DNA of 48,793 nt from a bacterium (GCA_018780265.1 JADMJV010000128.1:1-48793); one strand, 5' to 3'; numbered from the stretch's first letter, positions 8,244 to 17,492 are shown. The notes: a model not told the origin generated them from the letters alone. Numbers and translations: made by a program.

Positions 8244-8861
8244 TCAGGTGCCGGTGGTACCGGTGGTATTCCAGATGTGTTCCATTTCCCTGACTCCGGA
8301 CTGGCCAATGGTCCAGGCCTCCTTGGCCTTCTTCTCGGCCTCCTTGACCAATTGTGCGCGCTCAACACCCTCGGCCTTATTGGCGTCTTTCAGAAAGAGG
8401 ATACTCTCGTAACAGAGGCCGTGAGCCTTAGAAATTTTCTTGTGGGGTTTGTCCAGACGGATGGGAACCTCCTGACCGTCAAACTGGATCACGCTCTCCA
8501 GCAACTGATTCATGTATTCCTTGGCCTCATTGTCAAACTGGTCCGGGCTGTCTTTGAAATCGCCCTGCTTGAATCGCTTTATCATGGTGTAGTTCTGTGT
8601 GCACATGGCCTTGACGCCAAACTTGAATCCGGTTCGGAAGCGGCGACCGTATTCCAGATAAGCCGGCCAGTTCTTGCTTTGCTGAAAGTTCTTATTGTTA
8701 TTGCCCGCCCTGGCCAGGGGTCTCCAATGGACAAACTGGAAATAGGCCCAAATGGACCCGCCAATCACAACAGCGATGAAGAGGAGGCACCCGGGAACGC
8801 TATCTCCCAGGCGACGCCGTCGTTTCTGCCAAGCTACCTGGACATTTCCCACCTGAGACAT
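8244..8861 (-). CDS. Single-pass membrane protein of unknown function
   Basis: A 205-aa protein. A basic N-terminus (QKRRRRLGD) precedes one transmembrane helix at about residues 24-44 (GCLLFIAVVIGGSIWAYFQF), giving an N-in, C-out anchor. The remaining ~160 residues are mostly charged helices with no recognised domain and end in a TTGTTGT tail encoded by a short direct repeat. It is transcribed alone: a palindromic promoter region lies upstream and an intrinsic terminator downstream. No function is assigned. Confidence 0.6.
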   Translation of the reverse strand: MSQVGNVQVAWQKRRRRLGDSVPGCLLFIAVVIGGSIWAYFQFVHWRPLARAGNNNKNFQQSKNWPAYLEYGRRFRTGFKFGVKAMCTQNYTMIKRFKQGDFKDSPDQFDNEAKEYMNQLLESVIQFDGQEVPIRLDKPHKKISKAHGLCYESILFLKDANKAEGVERAQLVKEAEKKAKEAWTIGQSGVREMEHIWNTTGTTGT

Positions 8862-8885
8862 CGGGCCTCACTTTCTTCACTGCCG

Positions 8886-8908
8886 AGTGAGGGAATTATA
8901 CCCTCACT
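8886..8908 (-). promoter_or_regulatory. Palindromic operator with a consensus -10 inside
   Basis: AGTGAGGG-N7-CCCTCACT is a perfect 8+8 inverted repeat. The 7-nt spacer and flank contain TATAAT on the minus strand (8900-8895), correctly placed for transcription of the membrane protein gene that starts at 8861. No good -35 is visible, so activation or a weak promoter is possible. A dimeric repressor bound here would cover the -10. Confidence 0.5.
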
Positions 8909-9059
8909 GGGGTAATTGGGACACCACCAGGCTTTTCCTGCTGAGCAGCCGACAGGGCACGCAATTTGCCTGGGGGGGCATAACCCGCTATTGCCCAGGG
9001 ACGGACAGGGATAAGTCTTGCTGCGGTAGAACGACGGACTAAGGCCCCGCGGCCCTCCC

Positions 9060-12000
9060 ATGAACGAACTCGACGAAGACACCTCCAGTAGCTTATCGGC
9101 GGCGCCTGCCTTCAGCCTGTCGCCTCGGTTTGCTGCGGCCTATAAGCGGGTGCAGCAAGGCCTCTTGGACCCCCAAGACCTGTACGGATGCCTGGATCAG
9201 ATGCTGCGGCTCTTCACCGGCATGAGCGCCGGTCTGGCTCGCCACCTCGATCCCGGCCGGCCCGAAATCTCCGCCCTGGCCTCGGGACTCGACCGCCCAC
9301 TGCAGTACGAACGATTGCTGCGTTTTTCCATCAATTTATTGCGAAACCAGGAACCTCAGGCCGCTCAACAATTGATGTTAGAAATTTTCTTTCCCAATCC
9401 ACTGCGCGAAGATGTCAGTGCTCCTGTGCACACCGTTTGGCTCCAACTGGGGTCGGAGGCAAGTCAACTACCTCCCCTATCGCGCTGGCCCCAGGGCAGC
9501 CTGGACCAGGAGAGTCTTATGCCCCGCTACCGTGATGTGCTGGAGTCCTGGCTTCAGGCCGCCACCCCTGCCCTGCAATCGGTGCAGTGGCAATTTTCTA
9601 GCAACCGCAGCGAAATACTGGAGTGGCATCACCGGGGTGGCCGCGCCATCCTTATGATGCCACCATGCACCTGGGAGCCCGAGGACCCGGCCAGTAGCGC
9701 CGAAAATCCAGAGTGGAGTCCTTCGTGGTCGCGTGCCGAAGTGGACAAACTTTCCACACAACTGGAGTCGCGTTTCCCCGCCCTGGCGGTGCTCCATCCC
9801 CCGAATTTTTTGCTCACCCAGACCCGCCACGAAGTCGGCCGCCATCCTTCCGCCTATTTGCTGCTGGATGGACCCGAAGGCAGTGGAAAGTCGCTCTCTC
9901 TCGCCGGGCTTCAGCAGTCCTTGATGCCCGACCTGGCCGTGCTGCATTTTCCCGTGCGGAGCTGTTTTCGGGGTGACTTTCAGACACTGATCGAAGAAGT
10001 CGACGAAGGCATCCAGACCCGTCTCGACGCTCAACTGACCAACATGATCCCGCTGGGTCCGCTGGTGATTCAAGAGCTCAATCGGCGTTACTCTCCCCTA
10101 TCGCCCGCCGAAAAATTCCAGGCCTACCTCAGTCAACTGGTGCTACGCAATGGTCAGCGCTTCGTGCTGGCGCTGGACGGACTGGACGAGGCCTTCGAAG
10201 GAGCCGACAGCGACATCTCGCTGGCCGACTACCTGCCCGATCAACTTCCCGATGGCGTCTTTCTGCTGCTGGCCTATCGGGGGGACGGTTGTTCGGCGCG
10301 CCTGCAACGACGCCTCACCCAACTGCTGGAAAGAGGGGCCGTGCTGCTGCCTTTTCCCCTCCACGGCCAGGCCTACACGGACTGGTGCCAGCAACTGCTG
10401 GTTGCCAGCTTTGTAAGTCCTCGCAATGCCACTTACCTGGTGGGCGGCGGCTACCCCCTGATGATTGCCAGACTGCTGGGCCAGGGGCTGGAAGCAGGCT
10501 ACCTGCAAGGCCCCCGCTGGCCACAGGTCGACGAAGTCATGGGCGAACTGCTGGTCCACCTCGAGAAACGCTGGGGAGACCCGTTCTTCCGCTTGCTGAT
10601 GGTCCTGGCCACTTCCTACACCCCCGTGCCGGTAGAAGAATTTAGTGATTTCGGATTTGACCCGGCCATGGTGCTTCAACTCGTTCAAGACCTGCCGGCC
10701 CTATTTCAGGCCCAACGACCCACCGCCAATAGTGGCTGGCAACTGCAGTTGGCCCACGAAAAATTGCGAATTCATCTGCAAGAGCACTACAGCCATCGCT
10801 ATAGCCAAACGTGTCAACGTTTAGCCACACGAGCCGCCCACCAACTGCTGCAGCGACCGGGCTGGGCCACCCCCGACCCCGAGACCCTACACGGTGGCAG
10901 CTTTCGCCTGGACTGTCTGTATCGATGGCTGCTTGACTCTCAAAGCTTGGAATTGACCGAATCGGTGGTTTCCAGCAAACCCTTGGGGCAGTTTCGCAAC
11001 CAGGTCTGCGTTTTTCTAGAACAGCGTGGCCGATTTCACCATAAACTCTCCATTTTGCAGGGTCTCAAATCGTGCCTGGAAGTGGTTTTGCAACACCACG
11101 ATTCCACCGAACTGCGCGACGAACTGGCCTGGGCCTACAACAGTCGAGGACTGACCTTCCTGCATCTCGGTCAGTTTGCCTCGTGCCTGGTCGAACTGGA
11201 GTTTGCCGAGCAGCAATTTCGTGTGCTGGTTGACCAGCGTCATCAGGTCCATTACCGCAGCGGCCTGGCCTCCGCCCTCAACCGGCGCAGCGAGGCTTTG
11301 CGCTCACTGGACCAGGTGGGTGAGGCCTGGGAATGTGCCCACCAGTCGGTCGAGCATCACCGCCAATCGTTGGTGGAAGGCGGCCCTCAGCAAGCCCGCC
11401 TGGGATTGGCCCGAGCGCTGGTGCAAAGGGCTCGCTGCGCAGCCGACCACAGCCTGTGGCCAAGGGCCTTGACCGACTTACAGGAGTCGTTAAATTTGCT
11501 GGAACAGAGTACCCGCCAGTCTCAGGCCCGCGGCAATCCGGGCGATGTGGCCACTCATTTCCACGAGTGGGTGAAGGCCCTGATCGTGAGGGCTGAAGCC
11601 TACCGGGTGGTGGGCGAGAACGACAATTCGCTGCTCGATCTGGACCAGGCCCTGCTCCTCACCCATCACCTGGAGGAAGTTCAAGGCGTGGATTGGACCG
11701 ACACCAAGGCGCCCGAGATACAAGTTCTTCAAGCCCGAGCCTACGAAGCTCTGCAAGGCTTTGAGGAGGCCCTGGACGCGTATGATGAAGCCATTCACGG
11801 TTACAGTCAGCAGGTCCGACAGGGGCGCCTGGATCTGCGCCTGGCTCTGGCCGAAGCCTATCACTCACGTGCCGATCTGCGTCGGCGCCGCTCACGAATT
11901 GACGCCGCCATCGAAGACTACACTCGTTCGCTGGCTTTCCAGGCCCAATTGATCGAGTGTGAGGAGCAGAGCGACCTGCGTCCTTTTCGGGCTCAGACTT

Positions 12001-14168
12001 ATCAAGGGCGAGGGGATTGCCTGGGCTTGTTAAGCCGTCGTAGGGAAGCATTGCAAGACTACGATAAGGCCATCGAAGACTTTCTCTACGGTCTCAATTC
12101 GGGCAAATTGCAGCAACCCGACCTGCGTCGCCTGGCCTCCGTCTACTTCAACAGTGGCCAACTCTATTTGCAGCTCAATGAAGCCAGTCAGGCCGCCGAC
12201 CGGGCTGCCAGTGCCATCCGCCTGCTGGAAGAGCGATTGGGTGGACCGGGCGAAGCCGTGGCCCAGGCCCATCTGCTCCAGGCAGAAGCCCTCTTTCACC
12301 TGGGCGATATGGCCACCGGCCTGGACACGGCCAGCAAAGCGATTCACGTACTCAGCTTAAGAGTTCGGGGCGGGTCTGGCAATCTGGAACGGCAACTGGC
12401 CGACGCTCATCGCCTGCGGGCAGAATTGGCACAGGGCCAGGGGGATTTGATTCAGTCGCTGAAGGATTTTGGCCTGGCCTTTCACCTCTACGGCAGCGAA
12501 GGCAGCGAACCGGACCGTCTCCAGCAAGCCGAGGTATTGCGACGCCGGGCCGCCCTGCAGGTACAGTTGCTGGAGTATGACGCCGCCCTGGAAGACTTGC
12601 AGGCCGCCAATGACCTGCTGAGCGGCAACCCCGATGAAGCTCTGGAAGAGAAATATCGCTTGCGCCGACTGCGGGCCCAGGTACTGGCCAAGCAAGAACG
12701 CTTTCCGTTGGCTATTTCCGAACTGCTGGCGGCCCTGGAGGAACTTCGCCAGCGCAGCGCCGAGGCGTCGTTGCGTCTCGATCTGCTGCTTGAAGTCATG
12801 AGCTATCAGGCCACCCTGCACCATTGGCAAGATTTCGCCATCCTCTATTCCGAGTTTCTGAAGACCCGCGACGAGGCCCCCGAGGTGCCCGTCAGCATGA
12901 AAATAGAGGAACTCTTCAGCCAGATAGAATCGGGGCCGCCCACCCGCGACGAATCAGTCCGGATGGCCCGGGCCGACGTGCTGGTGGCTCTGGCCCGGCT
13001 GTACGGCCAACTTCAGCCGGATGCCAGCGGACTGGTAGAAGCTCGGGCGCTACACCGGCGGGGCAGCGAGCGATTGGCCAGTCAGCGTGTCACAGAAGCT
13101 CTCGAAGATCTCTCCGAGGCCATCGCCCAGTTGCGCTCCCAGACCGATCCCCCCGCTGACCTGCTCACCGAGGTCTACGCTCGCCGAGCCGAGGGCCTTT
13201 TGCGAGCCGGCCTCCACGCACGGGCCCTGCGCGACCTGGATGAGGCCACCCGATTGCTCGGCGAAGAGACGACCAACGCCTCTTTGCTGGCCCAACTCGT
13301 CACCCAAAAGGCCCTCTTGCTAAGGCGCGGCGGCAACTACTCCCAGGTGGTTCAAGAATTGACCTTCACTCTGGGTCTGCCCGAAGTCCAGCCGCTGGGA
13401 CCGGAAGTGCTGAGCTGGATGTATCTAGGGCGAGCCCTGGCCTACGATCAGTTGGCGCAACCCGAAAAGGCCGTGGTGGACTACCGGGAAGCGGCCCAAA
13501 TGCTAAGCCAGATCCCCGATGACCGGGCCGACGTTCTTCAGGAAAGACTGCGCTGCAGAATTCGCTTGCTCAGCCTGGAAGATCCCGGCCACCCCACCTT
13601 CCTCCACTTTTGCGCCGAGGACTCGCTGGCCTGTCTCGGTCGACTCCGCCACATCTCGCCCGAGATGGCCGGCGAGTGGGTGATCGCCTGGGTTCATCAA
13701 TGGCTCCAGTTGCCGTCCAAGTTGTTGACCCCCCGCTTACTCTCGGCGATGGCTGAAGAACTCAGTCACTACCAGCCCGGTCCCCTGTGCCAGCCTCAGT
13801 GCGACCAACTGTCGCAATTGCTCGGCCTGCTGGCCTGCCGCCTGGCCATTCCAGCGTTGGCCGAACGATTGCTGGGACTGGCTCTACATCTGGCTCTGCT
13901 CGGCGACCGCCGCCGCCTGGCCGCGGCTCTGCTGGAAACCCTGGCCCTGCTCTACCGTCTGTATCAAAGCAATCCCGAGCATGTACCGGCTCTCAATCTC
14001 GACTCCGGTCTACGAGCCCTGCACGATCTGCAAGCCCAAAGCGGTTTAGAGGGAGAAATAGGCGTACGTTGGAACAACTTGATCCGCTCCTGGTTAGGCC
14101 TATCCGACAATCAATTGGCCGCCTGCGGTGCCGAGCGCGCCCGACTGCAGAGCCTGCGCCTGTGGTGA
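9060..14168 (+). CDS. Giant STAND/NACHT-like NTPase with TPR array
   Basis: A 1702-aa protein. Residues 1-260 match nothing I recognise. A P-loop follows (GPEGSGKS, 271-278), then Walker B FVLALDGLDE (368-377), the acidic pattern of NACHT/STAND signalling ATPases, and a winged-helix-like region to about 620. From ~690 to ~1430 come many TPR-like helical pairs (e.g. AYNSRGLTFLHLGQF, AYEALQGFEEALDAYDEAI). The C-terminal ~250 residues are helical and Leu-rich. STAND proteins usually oligomerise when a sensor repeat binds a ligand. No signal peptide or membrane segment is seen, so it should be cytoplasmic. The gene stands alone between a divergent membrane protein gene and a convergent small gene. 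ATG at 9060 lacks a clear ribosome site. Confidence 0.8.
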   Translation: MNELDEDTSSSLSAAPAFSLSPRFAAAYKRVQQGLLDPQDLYGCLDQMLRLFTGMSAGLARHLDPGRPEISALASGLDRPLQYERLLRFSINLLRNQEPQAAQQLMLEIFFPNPLREDVSAPVHTVWLQLGSEASQLPPLSRWPQGSLDQESLMPRYRDVLESWLQAATPALQSVQWQFSSNRSEILEWHHRGGRAILMMPPCTWEPEDPASSAENPEWSPSWSRAEVDKLSTQLESRFPALAVLHPPNFLLTQTRHEVGRHPSAYLLLDGPEGSGKSLSLAGLQQSLMPDLAVLHFPVRSCFRGDFQTLIEEVDEGIQTRLDAQLTNMIPLGPLVIQELNRRYSPLSPAEKFQAYLSQLVLRNGQRFVLALDGLDEAFEGADSDISLADYLPDQLPDGVFLLLAYRGDGCSARLQRRLTQLLERGAVLLPFPLHGQAYTDWCQQLLVASFVSPRNATYLVGGGYPLMIARLLGQGLEAGYLQGPRWPQVDEVMGELLVHLEKRWGDPFFRLLMVLATSYTPVPVEEFSDFGFDPAMVLQLVQDLPALFQAQRPTANSGWQLQLAHEKLRIHLQEHYSHRYSQTCQRLATRAAHQLLQRPGWATPDPETLHGGSFRLDCLYRWLLDSQSLELTESVVSSKPLGQFRNQVCVFLEQRGRFHHKLSILQGLKSCLEVVLQHHDSTELRDELAWAYNSRGLTFLHLGQFASCLVELEFAEQQFRVLVDQRHQVHYRSGLASALNRRSEALRSLDQVGEAWECAHQSVEHHRQSLVEGGPQQARLGLARALVQRARCAADHSLWPRALTDLQESLNLLEQSTRQSQARGNPGDVATHFHEWVKALIVRAEAYRVVGENDNSLLDLDQALLLTHHLEEVQGVDWTDTKAPEIQVLQARAYEALQGFEEALDAYDEAIHGYSQQVRQGRLDLRLALAEAYHSRADLRRRRSRIDAAIEDYTRSLAFQAQLIECEEQSDLRPFRAQTYQGRGDCLGLLSRRREALQDYDKAIEDFLYGLNSGKLQQPDLRRLASVYFNSGQLYLQLNEASQAADRAASAIRLLEERLGGPGEAVAQAHLLQAEALFHLGDMATGLDTASKAIHVLSLRVRGGSGNLERQLADAHRLRAELAQGQGDLIQSLKDFGLAFHLYGSEGSEPDRLQQAEVLRRRAALQVQLLEYDAALEDLQAANDLLSGNPDEALEEKYRLRRLRAQVLAKQERFPLAISELLAALEELRQRSAEASLRLDLLLEVMSYQATLHHWQDFAILYSEFLKTRDEAPEVPVSMKIEELFSQIESGPPTRDESVRMARADVLVALARLYGQLQPDASGLVEARALHRRGSERLASQRVTEALEDLSEAIAQLRSQTDPPADLLTEVYARRAEGLLRAGLHARALRDLDEATRLLGEETTNASLLAQLVTQKALLLRRGGNYSQVVQELTFTLGLPEVQPLGPEVLSWMYLGRALAYDQLAQPEKAVVDYREAAQMLSQIPDDRADVLQERLRCRIRLLSLEDPGHPTFLHFCAEDSLACLGRLRHISPEMAGEWVIAWVHQWLQLPSKLLTPRLLSAMAEELSHYQPGPLCQPQCDQLSQLLGLLACRLAIPALAERLLGLALHLALLGDRRRLAAALLETLALLYRLYQSNPEHVPALNLDSGLRALHDLQAQSGLEGEIGVRWNNLIRSWLGLSDNQLAACGAERARLQSLRLW

Positions 14169-14175
14169 CGAGACT

Positions 14176-14373
14176 CTAAGACTTCTTGCGCGTGGTCATA
14201 GCCTCGGCCGACCCGGCCATCGCCTGAGTCTCCATGTTCATGGAACGAGCCTGCTGCTGCAGTTCTTCCAGCGCCCGGCGGCCAGCCCGATAGCGCTGGC
14301 GAACCTTCCAGACCAGCAGGCCCAACAAAATCAGGCACCCCACCCCGATGGCCAGTCCCACACGAATACTCAT
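14176..14373 (-). CDS. Small membrane protein
   Basis: A 65-aa protein (MSIRVGLAIG...) with one hydrophobic helix at about residues 4-22, followed by a basic stretch (KVRQRYRAGRR) and a helical Gln/Met-rich tail ending in KKS. The ATG at 14373 is chosen because an upstream in-frame TTG would add a non-hydrophobic leader reaching the terminator of the upstream gene. The fold suggests a single-pass inner-membrane protein with a short cytoplasmic tail. No family is recognised. Confidence 0.5.
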   Translation of the reverse strand: MSIRVGLAIGVGCLILLGLLVWKVRQRYRAGRRALEELQQQARSMNMETQAMAGSAEAMTTRKKS

Positions 14374-14419
14374 CCCAGCAGTTTCGGTTGTGACTGGCCG
14401 AACGCCTGGGAGCACCTGC

Positions 14420-14451
14420 AAAAACACCGCGGATCTCTCCGCGGCGTTTTT
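14420..14451 (-). terminator. Intrinsic terminator of the enoyl-CoA hydratase unit
   Basis: The hairpin CGCGGA/TCCGCGG with a 4-nt loop is flanked by A5 on the plus strand's left and T5 on the right, so it can work in both directions. It lies about 20 bp past the minus-strand enoyl-CoA hydratase stop and separates it from the small membrane protein gene. Confidence 0.85.
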
Positions 14452-14469
14452 AAATTCGGCCGAGACCGA

Positions 14470-15276
14470 CTATTTTCCCTGAAACTGTGGGGTGCGCTTG
14501 CTAACGTAAGCGTCCAGGCCTTCCTTGGCGTCCGAAGACTGGAACAACTGCTGCTGCAGCTCACGCTCCAGCGAGAGGGATTCCTGGAAACTCATCTCCA
14601 GTCCCGACTGCACCGAGCGCTTGATGCGGCCGGCCGCCAGGGCTGCTTTGTTGGGCGGAGTAAACTGTTTGGCATAGGTCATCACCTGGCCCATGAAGTG
14701 TTCGCCTTCGAAGATCTGATTGACAATGCCCAGTTCTTTAGCCTCTTCCATAGAGAAGCTCTCGCCGGTGACCATCAGTTCAATGGCCTTAGAACGACCC
14801 ACGATGCGAGCAAAACGCTGGGTACCACCGGTGCCCGGCAGTACTCCCAGAGTGATCTCAGGCAGGCCAACTTTGCCAGCGTTCTTGCGGGCGATGCGAA
14901 TGTCGCAGGCCATGGCAATTTCCAATCCACCGCCAACGGTGTGGCCGTTGAGAGCGCCAATCACCAACTTGGGCGTCTGCTCCAAACGATTGAGTGTCTC
15001 GTTGGCGTGCAGGCAGAAGTAGTACTTGAATTGCGGGGTGACTTCGCTGAGCATCTTGATGTTGGCGCCGGCGCAGAAAAACTTTTCGCCCTGGCCGGTG
15101 ATCACAATCACATGCACACTGTCGTCAAAACGGGCTTTAAGGATGGCCTCGTCGAGTTGACGCATCATCTCATGGGTGTAGGTGTTCGCGGGGGGATCGC
15201 TGAGTTCCATAACGGCCACGCCGTCTTCCACACGATAACGCACTAATTCGGTCTTTTCGGCTGCTTGAGTTGACAT
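14470..15276 (-). CDS. Enoyl-CoA hydratase/isomerase family protein
   Basis: A 268-aa crotonase-fold enzyme. The oxyanion-hole segment FFCAGANIKML, the GHTVGGGLEIAMACDIRIA block and LPEITLGVLPGTGGTQRFAR carry both glutamates used for hydration in the classic enzymes, so 2-enoyl-CoA hydration is the likely reaction. No other fatty-acid oxidation gene is adjacent, so the physiological pathway is open. ATG at 15276 has an AGGAGGA site just upstream. It follows the flavin reductase-like gene by 25 bp and ends at a strong terminator, so it is the last main gene of the minus-strand run. Confidence 0.9.
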   Translation of the reverse strand: MSTQAAEKTELVRYRVEDGVAVMELSDPPANTYTHEMMRQLDEAILKARFDDSVHVIVITGQGEKFFCAGANIKMLSEVTPQFKYYFCLHANETLNRLEQTPKLVIGALNGHTVGGGLEIAMACDIRIARKNAGKVGLPEITLGVLPGTGGTQRFARIVGRSKAIELMVTGESFSMEEAKELGIVNQIFEGEHFMGQVMTYAKQFTPPNKAALAAGRIKRSVQSGLEMSFQESLSLERELQQQLFQSSDAKEGLDAYVSKRTPQFQGK

Positions 15277-15301
15277 ATCGTCCTCCTAGAAAACTGTCCG
15301 C

Positions 15302-15808
15302 CTATCCTACCCCGCCTGCCGGCCTTTGAATCGTAGGCCATTGGCCATGAAAAAAGAGCAATGGATCGTGGTCATCGCCCCGCCGAATCTGAGTGACCCG
15401 AGCCAACATGACCTGATGATCGCCCGCTTCCCAAACCTGTTCCACTCGGCACTCCAGCCAACCCAGGCAACCGTCCATCCAGGGCACCCCCCCGGGACTG
15501 AGGGTGTGAGGGAGGCCCTCGAAGCGATCCATTTCTTCCACCTGGGTCATGCCGGCCAATCGCTTGCACAGGTCCAATTGATCGACCGCCAGGATGCTTA
15601 CCCCGTAGATACCGGCATCCCGGACGGCCTGGGGAGTGTGGCCGCGTGGCGAGGCACAAAACAAGACCAGGGGGGGGTCGAGAGATACGGAGGTAAAGGA
15701 GTTTACGGTCATGCCATAAGCGTGACCCTGCCAATGGGTAGTGACCACCACAACGCCTGTAGCGAAGCGGCTTAAAGTCTGACGAAAGTCCTTGGTTTCG
15801 AAGCTCAC
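15302..15808 (-). CDS. Flavin reductase-like (FMN-binding split barrel) protein
   Basis: A 168-aa protein of the flavin reductase/HpaC-like family. It contains FRQTLSRFATGVVVVTT, the GMTVNSFTSVSLDPPLVLF block that binds FMN, and the GDHQVMLARV end strand, the usual order of the fold. It probably reduces flavin with NAD(P)H or supplies a partner oxygenase. No monooxygenase is adjacent. The GTG start at 15808 overlaps the TGA stop of the histidine kinase gene (GTGA); the longer open frame upstream lies entirely inside that gene and is rejected. Confidence 0.85.
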   Translation of the reverse strand: MSFETKDFRQTLSRFATGVVVVTTHWQGHAYGMTVNSFTSVSLDPPLVLFCASPRGHTPQAVRDAGIYGVSILAVDQLDLCKRLAGMTQVEEMDRFEGLPHTLSPGGVPWMDGCLGWLECRVEQVWEAGDHQVMLARVTQIRRGDDHDPLLFFHGQWPTIQRPAGGVG

Positions 15809-16389
15809 GGGACCCCTAGAGGTAAGATCCAGCTGGCGGGCGGCCGGTCCATCAGGAGGTTTCCTCCATGACAGGAGAGCACCTTTTGCACCAAAGGTAA
15901 TCCCAAAGCGATCTGGCCCCGCCACAACTGAGGGTCTTGCAGCCAATCGGCCAGACCCTCGGGCCAGCCCGCCCCCCTATCGGTCAGTTGCAACTGCCAG
16001 CAGCTGTCGTCGGCCACCACCCGCACCTGATTGACGCCGCCCGCGTGCGCTTCGGCGTTGTCGCACAACTGAAAAAAGGCTGCCTTGATCAGGTCTGGAT
16101 CAAAAGAGACTCGCAAAGGCGGGCACTCCACCTCAGGCAAGCCACGTTCCTGAGCCCAGGCAGCCAGCACCGGTTGCAGGTTGCACTCTTGCTTTTGAGG
16201 CTGGGCACAGCGACCCATCCAGCTCAATTGGATGAGGCGACGGTCCAGGCGATCCACTTCCTGCAACAGAGCCTCCCCCAGTTGAGTCAACAACGAGGGA
16301 GTTTCGATACAGGCTTGCAGTCCCATGCGCAGGTTGGCCACCGAGCCGCGCAGATCGTGACTGAGACGACGCTGGCAGGTGGGATTCAA
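15805..16389 (-). CDS. Minimal soluble histidine kinase-like protein
   Basis: A 194-aa protein with only the two catalytic modules. Residues about 8-50 form a HisKA-like helix hairpin with H box SHDLRGSVANLRMG. The rest is an HATPase_c domain with N box QLCDNAEAHAGG, G1 box DRGAGWP and G2-like GLPLVQKVLSCHGGNL. There is no sensor, transmembrane helix or receiver, and no response regulator is adjacent. It may act with a partner sensor or as a phosphotransfer protein. The TTG start overlaps the LOG gene stop (TTGA) and its stop overlaps the flavin reductase start, so all three are coupled. Confidence 0.75.
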   Translation of the reverse strand: MNPTCQRRLSHDLRGSVANLRMGLQACIETPSLLTQLGEALLQEVDRLDRRLIQLSWMGRCAQPQKQECNLQPVLAAWAQERGLPEVECPPLRVSFDPDLIKAAFFQLCDNAEAHAGGVNQVRVVADDSCWQLQLTDRGAGWPEGLADWLQDPQLWRGQIALGLPLVQKVLSCHGGNLLMDRPPASWILPLGVP

Positions 16390-17492
16390 TCGGGGTCGTT
16401 CTCTTCAGGGATACGGCCACCCTCGCCCACCTCGGGACTGCAAGCGGCGCCCATCTCGGGAAGGGGAAAGCTGTTGATACGATCGATCAACTGGCGGAGG
16501 CGCCCAAATCGGCGCTTGATGAATCGAAACGAGAGTCGCGGCAGATGAGCGATATGCGGGTCGTTGACCTCTTGGGGCAGATGGTCACTTTGCTCGAAAA
16601 CCCCTCCGCTGAGCAGATCGGAAAACTCACCGTTGACCAACGCCAACTCTTCAGCCGTCAGGGGTGCCTGCATGCGAAAGACCAGCAAGTCACCGACATA
16701 GCGACTGCTGTGGTAGCGGCGATAGAACTGGACCACTTCCTGGACGGCCCGCTCGACCGAATCGGTGACCAGGTAAAGGCTGGTATCGTCTTTCGAGATC
16801 AGCCCCGTTTCCAGGAGATGCTCTAACACGTACTCTTCCCAGGTGGTCCAAAACAGGCTGCCAGCCGGATGGACCAACACCACCGGAATGATGTGCGACT
16901 TGCCCGTCTGGATCAAAGTCATGGACTCGTAGGCTTCGTCGTGAGTGCCAAATCCGCCAGGGAAACACACCACAGCGTGTGACTCTTTGATGAAAGCCAG
17001 TTTGCGCGTGAAGAAATACTTGAAATTAATGGCCTTGGTATCGCCAGCGATCACGCTGTTGGAAGCCTGCTCAAAGGGCAGACGAATATTGGCGCCAAAG
17101 GTTCGTTCCCGGCCCGCCCCGGCGTTGCCGGCCTTCATAATGCCATTGCCGCCGCCGGTAATGGTCATGAAGCCTTCGTCCGCGATGCGCTTGCTAAACT
17201 GCTCGGCCATCACGTAGTCGGGGTGACCCTCGGGAGTACGGGCCGACCCAAAGACAGACACTTTGCGATGACGGCGGTAGGGACCGAACACTTTCCAGGT
17301 AAAGCGCATCTCTTTGAGAGTCGAATTCATGATCTTCAAGTCGCCGCGGTCCGTGCCGTCCTTGGCCAACTTGAGTGCCGTGACCATCAATTGATGAATC
17401 AAATCGCGATTCTCGCAGGGCCCATTCTGATCGATCAGATCAAAAAGTTTGTTGTCGATATCTTCGTTGTTCGTGCTGTAGCGGGGTGGCAA
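16386..17492 (-). CDS. LOG-family Rossmann protein
   Basis: A 368-aa protein of the LOG/TIGR00730 family, which includes nucleoside 5'-monophosphate phosphoribohydrolases often misnamed lysine decarboxylases. The VSVFGSARTPEGHPDY start of the Rossmann core, GGGNGIMKAGNAGAG and the catalytic PGGFGTHDEAYE motif (178-186) are intact. It is much longer than plain LOG proteins (~190 aa), with an ~75-aa N-terminal and ~100-aa C-terminal extension. Nucleotide salvage is the likely role. The start is probably TTG at 17492. It is coupled to the histidine kinase gene. Confidence 0.82.
   Translation of the reverse strand: MPPRYSTNNEDIDNKLFDLIDQNGPCENRDLIHQLMVTALKLAKDGTDRGDLKIMNSTLKEMRFTWKVFGPYRRHRKVSVFGSARTPEGHPDYVMAEQFSKRIADEGFMTITGGGNGIMKAGNAGAGRERTFGANIRLPFEQASNSVIAGDTKAINFKYFFTRKLAFIKESHAVVCFPGGFGTHDEAYESMTLIQTGKSHIIPVVLVHPAGSLFWTTWEEYVLEHLLETGLISKDDTSLYLVTDSVERAVQEVVQFYRRYHSSRYVGDLLVFRMQAPLTAEELALVNGEFSDLLSGGVFEQSDHLPQEVNDPHIAHLPRLSFRFIKRRFGRLRQLIDRINSFPLPEMGAACSPEVGEGGRIPEENDPD

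Noticed and set aside
10900..13500. Apparent repeated DNA in the giant gene
   Set aside because: Similarity is at the protein level (degenerate TPR helices); no near-identical DNA repeat units were seen.
14128..15246. 372-codon plus-strand open frame
   Set aside because: Antisense to the enoyl-CoA hydratase gene and across its terminator; the translation shows no recognisable domain.
15302..15946. Longer N-terminus for the flavin reductase-like protein
   Set aside because: The extra 46 residues lie inside the histidine kinase gene, and the GTGA overlap gives a start that matches the family.
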